From Acidimicrobiales bacterium (lineage in GTDB: Bacteria > Actinomycetota > Acidimicrobiia > Acidimicrobiales > Aldehydirespiratoraceae): a stretch of 64,000 bases of DNA. The translations under genes and the position numbers were made by a program. Each line of letters opens with the position of its first letter. Within the stretch, counting starts at the first letter, position 1. Positions 24,610 through 33,123 of this stretch are shown here, one piece after another. The notes under the pieces are model-generated. The model ran no database searches. It had not been told where the DNA came from and worked only from the letters and a program-made list of their open reading frames with translations. The stretch spans positions 1,732,369-1,796,368 of the forward strand of contig JAWPML010000001.1 of the NCBI GenBank assembly GCA_033344915.1, in the 5' to 3' direction.

Positions 24610-26333
24610 ACGAGCAACCGACCGCCGTCATCTACTTGCGGGTTTCCACAAAGGAACAGGCCGAGCGAGGTGGCGACGGCGAAGGCTTCTCCATCCCTGC
24701 TCAACGTGAGGCTTGCCGCCGCAAGGCAGAGGCCCTCGGAGCAGTCGTCATTGAAGAGTTTGTCGATCGAGGCGAGAGCGCACGCTCCAGTGCCCGACCC
24801 GAACTCCAGAGGATGCTTGGCCACCTCATCGAGGAACCGGCCACCTACGTGATCGTCCACAAGATCGACCGACTCGCTCGTAATCGAGCCGACGATGTCG
24901 AGATCAACCTCGTGATCCAGAAGGCCGGCGCCACTCTCGTCAGCTGCACCGAGAGCATCGACGAAACTCCGAGCGGCATCCTGCTGCACGGCATCATGAG
25001 TTCGATCGCCGAGTTCTACTCGGCCAACCTCGCCAACGAGGTCAAGAAGGGATCGCTCCAGAAGGCCAAGACCGGCGGCACCGTCGGCAAGGCCCCGACC
25101 GGCTACCTCAACGTCCGCAAGATCGAGAACGGCCGAGAGGTCCGCACCGTCGAGATAGACCCTGTTCGAGGCCCGCTTATGAAGTACGCCTTCGAGCGCT
25201 ACGCCAAGGACGACATCAACCTACGAGACCTCCTGGCCGACCTGACCGAGCGGGGGCTCGACACCACGCCCGGCCCGAAGACGCCGAGCAAGCCACTGCG
25301 CCTATCGCACTTCCACCGCCTGCTCACGCACCCGTATTACAAGGGGCTCGTCCGGTACAAGGGCATCACCTATCCGGGCAACCACGAAGCGCTCGTCTCT
25401 GAGGCGACCTGGGAGAAGGTCCAGGAGACACTCCAGGCCAAGGGTCGAGCCGGCGAGAAGCAGCGCAAGCACCCGCACTACCTCAAGGGCACCGTCTACT
25501 GCGGCAACTGCGGATCCCGATTGCTCGTGTCCAACAACCGAGGCCGGCGAGGCAAGGTCTATCCGTACTTCATCTGCCTCGGCCGCCAGCAGAAGCGCAC
25601 CGAGTGCTCACAGCGTGCCGTTCTGATCGAGACCATCGAGCAGCAGGTAGAGAACCACTACGAGACAGTTCAGCCGTCGACCGATCTGCTCGACGAGCTT
25701 CGTGACCTCATCCTCGACGAGATGCTCCTGCAGCAGACCGCAGCCGAACAGGAGCAACACGTCCAGGAACGCAGGAAAACCCAGCTGCTCGACGAGCAGG
25801 CCAAGCTGCTCCAAGCCCACTACGCCGAAGCCGTGCCACTCGAACTCATGAAGAAGGAACAGAAGCGCATCGAGGCCGAGCTGGCCGCCATCGACGAGCG
25901 ACTTCGGGCGACCTCTCTGCACTTCGAGGAGGTCGAGGCCAACCTGAACCAGGCCCTCGCCCTCGCCGAGAACTGGGCAGCCGCATACCGAGATGCCGGC
26001 CCGACGATCCGACGACAGATGAACCAGGCCATCTTCAAGAAGATCTACGTCGACGACGAGGGTGGAGTCACCAGCGAGTTCAGCGAACCCTTCGAACTGC
26101 TACTCAGCTCGGAGGTCATCGAAGCCGCTCGTGACCACGCCCAGGTGCTCGACGCCGATCCTGACTTCATCGAGCGAGAGCTGGAAGCTCTCTACCAGGA
26201 GTGGAGCGAGGAGCGAGAACTGGTTGGCGTAGGGGTCGGAAACGAACAAACCCCGACGCTTCCGCGACGGGGTTTGAAATACGACATTTTGGTGGGCGCA
26301 GAGGGACTCGAACCCCCGACATCTTCCTTGTAA
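24606..26333 (+). CDS. large serine recombinase (integrase of the element)
   Basis: 575 residues. Resolvase catalytic domain with the nucleophile serine in YLRVSTKEQ (Ser14) and the arginine cluster HKIDRLARNR; recombinase domain (KAPTGYLNVRK, FHRLLTHPYYKGLVRYKG); zinc beta-ribbon with CGNCGSR and a later Cys pair; then a long coiled coil. It should integrate and excise the element. The last 30 or so residues are translated from a tRNA terminator hairpin and the 3' half of tRNA-Val, which suggests that the original C-terminus was replaced by chromosomal sequence at the att junction. Confidence 0.9.
   Translation: MNEQPTAVIYLRVSTKEQAERGGDGEGFSIPAQREACRRKAEALGAVVIEEFVDRGESARSSARPELQRMLGHLIEEPATYVIVHKIDRLARNRADDVEINLVIQKAGATLVSCTESIDETPSGILLHGIMSSIAEFYSANLANEVKKGSLQKAKTGGTVGKAPTGYLNVRKIENGREVRTVEIDPVRGPLMKYAFERYAKDDINLRDLLADLTERGLDTTPGPKTPSKPLRLSHFHRLLTHPYYKGLVRYKGITYPGNHEALVSEATWEKVQETLQAKGRAGEKQRKHPHYLKGTVYCGNCGSRLLVSNNRGRRGKVYPYFICLGRQQKRTECSQRAVLIETIEQQVENHYETVQPSTDLLDELRDLILDEMLLQQTAAEQEQHVQERRKTQLLDEQAKLLQAHYAEAVPLELMKKEQKRIEAELAAIDERLRATSLHFEEVEANLNQALALAENWAAAYRDAGPTIRRQMNQAIFKKIYVDDEGGVTSEFSEPFELLLSSEVIEAARDHAQVLDADPDFIERELEALYQEWSEERELVGVGVGNEQTPTLPRRGLKYDILVGAEGLEPPTSSL
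26247..26276 (-). terminator. terminator hairpin of tRNA-Val
   Basis: A 9-bp stem CAAACCCCG/CGGGGTTTG encloses a second 3-bp stem. On the minus strand it stands 14 bases after the tRNA 3' end and is followed by TTCGTTT. It lies inside the current reading frame of the serine recombinase. Confidence 0.65.
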
Positions 26334-26366
26334 GGGAAGCGCTCTAGCCAACTGAGCTATGCGCCC
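26290..26366 (-). tRNA. tRNA-Val (anticodon TAC), CCA encoded
   Basis: Acceptor stem GGGCGCA pairs with TGCGCCC, D-arm AGCTCAGTTGGCTAGAGC, anticodon stem CTTCC/GGAAG around loop CTTACAA, T-arm with GGTTCGAGTCC, discriminator A and encoded CCA. The 3' half is read through by the recombinase frame. Confidence 0.93.
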
Positions 26367-26394
26367 GGAGATGACGAGCGTACCGGTGACGCTG

Positions 26395-26871
26395 TCAGCG
26401 CGGGTCGGGGTTCCTGGGCTCGAGCCAGCGGCTCACGACCCGGCGGGCGCGGGTGCGACGGCGTTCGAGGGCGGGCGCGACGGACTCGGTGACCGGTTCG
26501 CTCAGGAGGGCCGGCGGGTCGTTGCGCGGGGCCGCGGGTGGGCGACGGCGACCGGCGGTCTGCTTGAGATCGCGCACCTGCTCGCGCAGGAACTCGTTCT
26601 CCGTCTCGGCCTTGGCGGCCCGCTCGCGGGCGTCGGCCAGTTGCTGGCCCGCGTCGTGGAGGTTGCCGAGCTGATCGAGGATGCGGGTCCACGTGTCGAG
26701 GGGGACGACCATGGTCCCCGCCTCGTCGTCGGGGCCGAGCGTCGGCGCCTTCGGCTCCGGGGCCGGCGCTTCCCGTGGCTTGCGCCCGGAGGGGTCCACG
26801 GCGTCGGCGATCCCCTTCCACACGCCGGACGACGTCCGCGCCATGTCGCCTGCCATCTCACGTAGTCCCAT
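26395..26871 (-). CDS. hypothetical protein with coiled coil
   Basis: 158 residues starting MGLREMAGDMARTSSGVWKG; an ATG nine bases upstream (26880) is also possible. The middle is a coiled coil (ILDQLGNLHDAGQQLADARERAAKAETENEFLREQVRDLKQ) and the C-terminus is basic and Pro/Arg-rich. No enzyme motif. It flanks tRNA-Val on the chromosome side. Confidence 0.6.
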   Translation of the reverse strand: MGLREMAGDMARTSSGVWKGIADAVDPSGRKPREAPAPEPKAPTLGPDDEAGTMVVPLDTWTRILDQLGNLHDAGQQLADARERAAKAETENEFLREQVRDLKQTAGRRRPPAAPRNDPPALLSEPVTESVAPALERRRTRARRVVSRWLEPRNPDPR

Positions 26872-26925
26872 GGCAGGCAACGTATCCGCTGCGCAGCGGC
26901 GCCACTCGTGGACCAGACTTCACGG

Positions 26926-27339
26926 ATGCGCACGGCAGAACAGATGAACGAGTTCTTCGGCCCACTTGCACCGGGCCTGCACGGCGTGGTGTTCGACGAG
27001 AACGAGCCGGACCGGGTGATCGGCCACATCGACGTGGTCGACAACCTCATCGCGGGCACCGGATTCCTCTTCGCCCCGGCCATCATCTCGCTCGCCGACA
27101 CCCTGTGCGCGGCCGGGTGTGGGAACAACATCCCCGAGGGCCACAGCTTCACGACGATCGAGCTGAAGACGAACTTCCTGTCGAGCGCCCGGGTCGGCGA
27201 GCGCGTCGTCGCCGTCGCGACGCCGGCCCACCTCGGGCGCCAGACCCACGTGTGGGACGTCGAGGTCACGAACGAGGCCACAGGTCGCACGATGGCGCTG
27301 TTCCGCTGCACCCAGATGGTGCTCGCACCGAGAGGCTGA
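26926..27339 (+). CDS. PaaI-type hotdog-fold thioesterase family protein
   Basis: 137 residues with the 4HBT/PaaI pattern: a central helix segment (FLFAPAIISLADTLCAAGC), the strand FTTIELKTNFLSSARVGERVVAVATPAHLGR and a closing strand VWDVEVTNEATGRTMALFRCTQMVL. It likely hydrolyses an acyl-CoA thioester. The start may be this ATG, a GTG at 26908 or the ATG at 26944; none has a clear ribosome-binding site. The next gene starts two bases after its stop. Confidence 0.75.
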   Translation: MRTAEQMNEFFGPLAPGLHGVVFDENEPDRVIGHIDVVDNLIAGTGFLFAPAIISLADTLCAAGCGNNIPEGHSFTTIELKTNFLSSARVGERVVAVATPAHLGRQTHVWDVEVTNEATGRTMALFRCTQMVLAPRG

Positions 27340-27340
27340 C

Positions 27341-28114
27341 GTGCTCGACGACGGGCAACTCGCCGCGCTCGAGCAGCGCGGACATGTCCTGCTAGCCGGC
27401 TTCGTGGATCCCGAGGGCGTCGCCGCGATGCAGGACGCCGTCTGGTCCTTCCTGCACGGCCGGGGCATCGAGCCCGACCGCCCCGCCGACTGGCCCCCGA
27501 AGATCGACAAGCTGCAACCGCTCCGCAAGGCAGGCGCCTTCGACCCGTTCCTGCGCCCCGAACTGGACCGTCTGGCCGACCAGCTCATCGGTGCCGGACA
27601 GTGGAGCGATCTCGGCACCCGTCCGCAGGCGCTCGTGAGCCTTCCCGAGCCGGGACCGTGGACCCTCCCCCACCAGACCTGGCACTTCGATCTGCCGCCC
27701 CGGGGACCGACGGCCACCTGGGGTGCGGTGCGGTTCCTCGGGTTCGTCGACCGGGTGGCGCCACGGGGCGGCGGCACGCTGGTGGTCGAGGGTTCCCACC
27801 GGCTGGTTCGCCGGCTCGTCGAGGCATCGCCCGATGCCGACGCCGGCCACGGCGCGGACGCCCGCAAGGTGCTGCGACGCCATCCGTGGTTCGCCGCGCT
27901 CAACGACTCGACTGCGTCGCCCGAGCACCTGTTGGAGGGGGCAGAGGTCGACGGTGTCGACGTCCGGGTCGTCGAACTCACCGGCGACGCGGGCGACCTC
28001 GTCGTGATGCACCCGTGGCTGATGCACAACATCGCGATGAACTGCTCGGAGCGCCCCCGGATGATGATGAGCTACACGCGCTACGGGAAGTACGCCTCGA
28101 TGTCGGACCGGTAG
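27341..28114 (+). CDS. phytanoyl-CoA dioxygenase (PhyH)-like protein
   Basis: 257 residues from a GTG one base after the thioesterase stop. The non-haem Fe(II)/2-oxoglutarate fold is indicated by the HxD motif in TWHFDLPPRG, the distal His in HPWLMHNIAMN and the Arg in ERPRMMMSYTRYG. It would hydroxylate an unknown substrate using 2-oxoglutarate and oxygen. Its last 34 bases overlap, tail to tail, with the sulfotransferase gene on the other strand. Confidence 0.75.
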   Translation: MLDDGQLAALEQRGHVLLAGFVDPEGVAAMQDAVWSFLHGRGIEPDRPADWPPKIDKLQPLRKAGAFDPFLRPELDRLADQLIGAGQWSDLGTRPQALVSLPEPGPWTLPHQTWHFDLPPRGPTATWGAVRFLGFVDRVAPRGGGTLVVEGSHRLVRRLVEASPDADAGHGADARKVLRRHPWFAALNDSTASPEHLLEGAEVDGVDVRVVELTGDAGDLVVMHPWLMHNIAMNCSERPRMMMSYTRYGKYASMSDR

Positions 28115-28932
28115 AGCTCGGCGACGCGGGATCGCATCGTCGGTGTCAGAAGTTCCTCCGACGCCGGCCACTCGCCGCCGGCGCGGGCCTGTGCGGCGCC
28201 GTGCCGCTGATCGGGGCCGGAGCCCGGCGCCACCGACCCGGGGGAACGGCGGCCCTCGACGAGCGCGACCCACTCGTCGTCACGCAGGCCGATCGGACCG
28301 AAGCCCCGAGATGCGTCGACGGCGGCGAGCGCGTCGAACAGATCGTCGTCGCCGAGCCGGATCAGGTGCGTCGGTCGGAGATGACGCTCGACGGGGTGGC
28401 GCTGGAGCCGGTCGTGCGGGTTGACGTCGCGAGGTTTCAGGTCGGCGAGCAGGTCGAGGTACTCGGCGAAGCTGTATCCGGCGTGCTCGTCGACGGCCCG
28501 ACCGAGTCGGCGGGCCATCGTCGCGTCGTAGTAGCCCTGGCGCAGGGCATGGCGATACGAGCTGACGGCCCGCCGGTGGGGATCACGCACGACCTTCACC
28601 ACCGTGTAGCTGCGGAGATCATCGGCCAGGGCGCGACCGAACGCGGCCGACGGATAGTGGACCCGCTGGCGGTAACGGTGAGGATCCGGCGAGAACGCTC
28701 GAGCCTCGGCCCGCACGCCGGTCACCGTCCAGAACCAGATCGCGAGCGTCGACGACGCGACCTTGGGCGTCCACAGCACCATCAGCCGACGGTCCCGGTC
28801 GAGCAACGGCGTCGGATCCCGTTGGGCCGCGTAGCGCAGCGCCCGCGCTGGCGAACGCCGGGCCTGGACCCGAGCGAGTTGCCGACGCCCGTGCCGACGC
28901 ACGATCCGCTCCATGTCGGCTCTGCTGCGCAC
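28081..28932 (-). CDS. sulfotransferase (Sulfotransfer_2-like)
   Basis: 283 residues. The PAPS-binding loop WTPKVASSTLAIWF is near residue 53 and the 3'-phosphate motif VVKVVRDPHRRAVSSYRHAL near 110-130. These match the family that includes carbohydrate sulfotransferases. The N-terminus is basic with no clear membrane helix. It is unrelated to the sulfotransferase at 4.7 kb apart from the cofactor loop. The acceptor is unknown; a surface glycan is a reasonable guess because of the surface proteins encoded next to it. Confidence 0.75.
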   Translation of the reverse strand: MRSRADMERIVRRHGRRQLARVQARRSPARALRYAAQRDPTPLLDRDRRLMVLWTPKVASSTLAIWFWTVTGVRAEARAFSPDPHRYRQRVHYPSAAFGRALADDLRSYTVVKVVRDPHRRAVSSYRHALRQGYYDATMARRLGRAVDEHAGYSFAEYLDLLADLKPRDVNPHDRLQRHPVERHLRPTHLIRLGDDDLFDALAAVDASRGFGPIGLRDDEWVALVEGRRSPGSVAPGSGPDQRHGAAQARAGGEWPASEELLTPTMRSRVAELYRSDIEAYFP

Positions 28933-28954
28933 GTCGGGATGCTAGGTCGGGGTG

Positions 28955-30712
28955 CTAAGCGGGCACGACCTTCGAGATCGAGCCGCCGCGGGAGATGGCG
29001 TAGACCTCGCCGTGGAGATCCTGGACGAACGACGTGACGGACCCACCCGGCACGTCGACGTCGAACCAGATCGCGCCGCCGCTGAACTCATCGTTGAACC
29101 CGCGCAGTTCCGGCTCCTTGAAATCGGCCCAGAGGTAGGTGCCGTTCAGCCCGACGATGTCGTCGCCCCGGTAGACGAAGCCGCCGGTGATCGAGCCACC
29201 TTCGTCGCCGTTGGTCGTGTACTCGTAGGTGGGGCCGACATGATCGGCGATCGGGGGGTCGGACGGTTCGTGGTGATACGTGCCCTCCCAGGTGTCCCAG
29301 CCGAGATTCGCGCCCAGCCCGCCACCGAGATGGGCTTCGAGGCGGGTGAACTCCTCGCGGCGGTCCTGGCCGACGTCGGCCACCCACAGGTCACCGGTCT
29401 CGGTGTCGAACGAGAACTTCCACGGGTTGCGCACGCCGACCGCGAAGATCTGGTCGTAGCCGGGCGTGCCGCCGTGGAACGGGTTGGACTCCGGGTTCGT
29501 GTAGCCGGGCCCGCCGGACGGGTCGACGCGCAGGATCTTCCCGAGGAGCGTGTTGAGGTCCTGGCCGTTCTCCTCGGGGTCGCCGCCCGATCCGCCGTCG
29601 CCGAACGACAGGTAGAGCAGGTCGTCCGGCCCGAAGGCGAGATGTCCGCCGTTGTGGTTCGTGTACGGCTGCTCGACGTCGAACAACTCGTCGGCCGCGC
29701 CCGTGGGCACACCGCCGACGAGCGCGTACTCGAGCACGATCGAACGATGCGCCTGGCTCCCGCCGGACGCCGTGAACGACAGGTAGATGTGGCCGCCGTC
29801 GGGCGACACGGCCACGCCGAGCAGCCCGCACTCACCGCATCCCGGGAGGCTGTAGCCGGCCGGGATCGACCACACCTCGGTCGCCCCGGCGCCCCAGTCG
29901 GGATCACCGGCGCCGGTCGCAGGGACCCGTAGCAGGCGTCCGCCCTGCTCGGCGATGAAGATCGACCCGTCGACGGGGTGCACCGCCGCGGCAACCGGCG
30001 ATGAGAGGCCGGACAGCACCGTGTCGAACCCGAGGTCGAGATCAGCCGGATCGATGATCCCGTCGGCCTTCAGGTTGAGGCGGTACAGGAAGGTGACCGC
30101 CTCGGCCCGGGTGATCGATCGGTTCGGCTCGAACGTCGTCGGGCTCGTGCCCGTCGTGAGCGCCCGCCACTTCAACCAGTCGACCGCGTCCTCGTAGAAC
30201 GAGTCGGCGACCACGTCGACGAAGCCGCTCGGCGGGGCGCCGCCGGGCTCGCCGGCCAGCCGGAAGAGGAACGTCGCGAACTCGGCGCGGGTGAGATCGC
30301 CGTCGGGCACATAGGTCGTCGTGGTGCGTCCCGTCGTGTGGCCCGCATCCCACAGCCAATCCACCGCGGCGGCGTAGAAGGACGGGCGCAGGATGTCGAC
30401 GAAGGGCGCGAGCCCGGCGGCGCCCGGTTCGCAGACCATGCGCCACAGGAAGGTCGCGAACTGGGCCCGGCTCACCACCGCCGCCGGTGAGAAGTGCGTC
30501 GGGTCCGTGCCCTCGGTGATGTCGTTGAGCGCCGCCCACCCGACGGCGTTCGAGTAGAACTCGCCCGGCGCGACGTCGACGAAGCTGTGCGGACCGACCG
30601 CGTTCACGATGCACGGTCCGGGCTCGTAGCCGTCGACGGATCCGGCGCTCGCGGGTGGTGCCAGGGCCAGGCCCGCGGCGAGAAGGGCGAACGCGACGAG
30701 CCAGTGCCTCAT
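28955..30712 (-). CDS. secreted SLH-domain glucose/sorbosone dehydrogenase-like protein
   Basis: 585 residues. Signal peptide MRHWLVAFALLAAGLALAPPASA, then three S-layer homology repeats (HSFVDVAPGEFYSNAVGWA, PFVDILRPSFYAAAVDWLW, GFVDVVADSFYEDAVDWLK), each ending in an SRAQFATFLWR-like helix. From about residue 220 it is a six-bladed beta-propeller of the GSDH/PQQ-sugar dehydrogenase type (IFIAEQGGRLLRV, NHNGGHLAFGPDDLLYLSFGDGG, VRNPWKFSFD, GANLGWDTWEG). It would be held on the cell wall by the SLH repeats and oxidise sugars, or bind them if inactive. Confidence 0.85.
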   Translation of the reverse strand: MRHWLVAFALLAAGLALAPPASAGSVDGYEPGPCIVNAVGPHSFVDVAPGEFYSNAVGWAALNDITEGTDPTHFSPAAVVSRAQFATFLWRMVCEPGAAGLAPFVDILRPSFYAAAVDWLWDAGHTTGRTTTTYVPDGDLTRAEFATFLFRLAGEPGGAPPSGFVDVVADSFYEDAVDWLKWRALTTGTSPTTFEPNRSITRAEAVTFLYRLNLKADGIIDPADLDLGFDTVLSGLSSPVAAAVHPVDGSIFIAEQGGRLLRVPATGAGDPDWGAGATEVWSIPAGYSLPGCGECGLLGVAVSPDGGHIYLSFTASGGSQAHRSIVLEYALVGGVPTGAADELFDVEQPYTNHNGGHLAFGPDDLLYLSFGDGGSGGDPEENGQDLNTLLGKILRVDPSGGPGYTNPESNPFHGGTPGYDQIFAVGVRNPWKFSFDTETGDLWVADVGQDRREEFTRLEAHLGGGLGANLGWDTWEGTYHHEPSDPPIADHVGPTYEYTTNGDEGGSITGGFVYRGDDIVGLNGTYLWADFKEPELRGFNDEFSGGAIWFDVDVPGGSVTSFVQDLHGEVYAISRGGSISKVVPA

Positions 30713-30737
30713 GGGCGGTGACGGTACCGCCCGGGCT

Positions 30738-31259
30738 TCACCTGTTGCGGTCGCGCCAGACCCTCACCCGCGAGTCACCCTCATCCGCTCGGTGCACCAG
30801 GTCGAGGAGAAAGCTCGTCTCCGGTTCGAGATCCGGCAGATCGTCCGCGCCGTGCCAGGCGATCCCGTCGAGCTCCGGCGTGGTGACGACCAACGAGTCG
30901 GGGTCGACGGCCCCGTCGAGCTCGACGCGGTACGCGGTCTCCAGCCGCCGGTAGGTCGAATCGATGATGACCATCGGCTCGCCGACGAGGCGGACGGTGG
31001 CGCCGACCTCCTCCCCCATCTCCCGGATGACGGCCGTGCCGGGATCCTCGCCGCGGTCGACCAGACCGCCCGGCAGCGTCCACCCCTCGCGATAGACGGG
31101 CTTCACGAAGAGGAACCGGCCGTCGTCGCGCTGGAGGACCGCCACCGCACCGGCGGTCCACGAGGGTCGTAGCGCCCGGATCAGCGTGCGGCGAAACGGG
31201 CGGGGCAGAAGTCCGAACGCCCGAAAGAGCGATCGTCGCACGGGGGTCGATCCGGTCAT
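30738..31259 (-). CDS. Nudix hydrolase
   Basis: 173 residues with a full Nudix box: GGLVDRGEDPGTAVIREMGEEVGA fits GX5EX7REUXEEXGU. The preceding strand (VAVLQRDDGRFLFVKPVYREGWTLPGG) is typical of MutT-like enzymes that cleave nucleoside diphosphates linked to another group. The substrate cannot be told. It lies between the SLH-GSDH and sulfatase genes on the same strand with short gaps. Confidence 0.88.
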   Translation of the reverse strand: MTGSTPVRRSLFRAFGLLPRPFRRTLIRALRPSWTAGAVAVLQRDDGRFLFVKPVYREGWTLPGGLVDRGEDPGTAVIREMGEEVGATVRLVGEPMVIIDSTYRRLETAYRVELDGAVDPDSLVVTTPELDGIAWHGADDLPDLEPETSFLLDLVHRADEGDSRVRVWRDRNR

Positions 31260-31281
31260 GGGCGGACCCTAACCCGGGTGC

Positions 31282-33033
31282 CTACGCGTGACAGGTGGGT
31301 CCGACACACGCCGCGAGTTCTTCCAGTCTCGCCTGGAGGACCGCGGTCGTGGCGGCGTGGTCGATGACCCCCTGCGGCGTCGCGAGGAGATTGTCGAGCT
31401 GGAACGGATCCAAGGCCATGTCGTAGAGCTCGTACTCGTGGACCTCGCCGCCGTACCACTCGACGTACAGCCAGTCGGCGGTGCGCAGCGCCCGGTAGGT
31501 GGGCACCCGGATCGTGATCTCCTGCTCGATCGCGTTCTGTACGTCGGCGAGCGTGTGCAGATCAGTCCCCGGCCCGTGGGTCCCACGGAACTCGAGCAGC
31601 TGATCGGTCCGCCAAGTCGGTGATCCGGTGAACAGCGGCACGAGGGACTCGCCGTCGAGGTCGTCGTACGGCGCAAGCGCGAGGTCGAGCAGCGTCGGGG
31701 CGATGTCGACGTGGCTCACGAAACGGTCGTCGACCGCGACCGGCACGCCCGGGCCGGCGATCGCGAGAGGAATCCGGATCGACTCCTCGTACGGCGCCTG
31801 CTTCTGGGGTATGCGGTGGGAGCCGAGGTTGTATCCGTTGTCGCTGAGGAAGATCAGAACCGTGTTGTCGAGTTCGTCGTTCGCCTGGAGCTTCGCGACC
31901 ACCGCGGCGACCGCTTCGTCGACGGCGAGCAGCGAACCCATCCGGTTCTGGTACTCGGTGTCGAACGCGGCCAGTTCGACCGCGTCGTATTGGTCGAGAC
32001 CGTCGCGGATCCACGTCGGCTTGTCGGAGACGTCCGCTTCGTCGAAGTTCGGCCGCAGCGGAAGCGGATCGCTCGCCCACTGGTGGGCGGCGTGGCGCGG
32101 CGCGGGTTCGAGCGGCGCGTGCGGGGCGGTGACCGCCAGGAACATCATGAACCGCTGGTTGTCCCGCTCCTCCGTCTCGTCCAGATAGTCGAGCGCATGA
32201 CCCAACAGCACATCGGTCACGTAGTGCTGGGGCTGGGTACCGTGGGCGACGAGCGTGCCGTTGTCGTTCGCCAGGTAGTAGTAGCCGCTGAGGGCGTTGA
32301 GGCCGAGTCCGAACCAGTCGTCCCATCCGGGGGGCAGGTCGGTCAGGTTGAGCTCGTAGCCGTTCAGGTACTTGCCGATCAGGGACGTCGAATAGCCCTG
32401 CGCCTGGAGCCTCGTGGCGAAGGTGTCGAGCTCGGCCGCGTCACGAAACGCCATGTAGCTGCCGTCCGGAGGCGAGTTGTCCCACACGCCCGTGTTGTGC
32501 GGATAGTTCCCCGTCAGGATCGACGCGCGGGCAGGGCAACAGACGGGGTCGGGTGCGAACGCGTTCGTGAAGTTCATGCCGGCGTCGGCGATCAGCGCCT
32601 TCGTCTGGGGTAGCGCGTCCCAGAACGGCATCGTCGTCTCGTCGAGATCGTCGACCATCACGATCACGAAGTTCGGTCGATTCTGGGTCAGGACGAACTC
32701 GCGGCGTTCGACCGTGGTGCCGTCCACGGACGCCCGCGCGCTGACCATGTGAACGCCGTCGATCAGCGCCGTCGTGTCGAAGATGTGCTCGAAGGGTGCG
32801 GTCGCGTCGGTGACCCACGCCCCCAGATTGATCCGGAAGTCGATCGCCGTCGGGGCGATCTCGACACCGGTCGCCGTCACCGTCAGGTCGCCGCTGACCG
32901 GATCGACCTGGTCGTAGGACAGCGAGATGTCGGGGACCGGCTCGCCCACGGGAGGCTCCGGGTCCACCAGCGTGCAACCCGCCCTCATCAACCCCATCGA
33001 CACGAGCAACGCACCGACTTTGAGAGCGACCAT
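31282..33033 (-). CDS. sulfatase, probable lipoprotein
   Basis: 583 residues. A hydrophobic N-terminus ends at a Cys20 in LMRAGC, an imperfect lipobox. A short Ig-like domain (about 35-115) precedes the sulfatase domain, which starts RPNFVIVMVDDLDET (metal Asp128/129) and carries the formylglycine signature C-C-P-A-R at 165-169. Further conserved parts are GKYLNGY, VTAPHAPLEP and FLSDNGYNLGSH. It needs a formylglycine-generating enzyme encoded elsewhere. It would remove sulfate esters outside the cell. The repeated sulfo-theme (two sulfotransferases and a sulfatase) is noted but proves no pathway. Confidence 0.88.
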   Translation of the reverse strand: MVALKVGALLVSMGLMRAGCTLVDPEPPVGEPVPDISLSYDQVDPVSGDLTVTATGVEIAPTAIDFRINLGAWVTDATAPFEHIFDTTALIDGVHMVSARASVDGTTVERREFVLTQNRPNFVIVMVDDLDETTMPFWDALPQTKALIADAGMNFTNAFAPDPVCCPARASILTGNYPHNTGVWDNSPPDGSYMAFRDAAELDTFATRLQAQGYSTSLIGKYLNGYELNLTDLPPGWDDWFGLGLNALSGYYYLANDNGTLVAHGTQPQHYVTDVLLGHALDYLDETEERDNQRFMMFLAVTAPHAPLEPAPRHAAHQWASDPLPLRPNFDEADVSDKPTWIRDGLDQYDAVELAAFDTEYQNRMGSLLAVDEAVAAVVAKLQANDELDNTVLIFLSDNGYNLGSHRIPQKQAPYEESIRIPLAIAGPGVPVAVDDRFVSHVDIAPTLLDLALAPYDDLDGESLVPLFTGSPTWRTDQLLEFRGTHGPGTDLHTLADVQNAIEQEITIRVPTYRALRTADWLYVEWYGGEVHEYELYDMALDPFQLDNLLATPQGVIDHAATTAVLQARLEELAACVGPTCHA

Positions 33034-33123
33034 CTGCGCCCCTTCCGAGTGCTGCGAAAGGTACCGCAGCCCCCCGTCCTTGTCGATGGGTCGATGCCGG
33101 GAATCAGGGCGATATTCGCACCC

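Larger units (their letters stand above)
18475..26289 (+). mobile_element. integrative (probably mobilisable) element, core module; left boundary unresolved
   Basis: A run of same-strand, mostly overlapping genes ends in a serine recombinase that abuts tRNA-Val: small membrane proteins, coupling ATPase, replication-relaxation protein, ArdA, XRE repressor and ImmA protease. No mating-pore genes are present, so it is likely mobilised by another system. Serine recombinases leave only a very short shared core, so the left junction cannot be found as a repeat. The restriction/Gabija operon up to about 7.4 kb may be its cargo. Confidence 0.55.

Noticed and set aside
26247-26280. CGGGGTTTGAAA shared, inverted, with 6102-6113 as a possible att core
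   Set aside because: The copies are in opposite orientation, belong to a terminator-like motif and are too short to mark an integration event.
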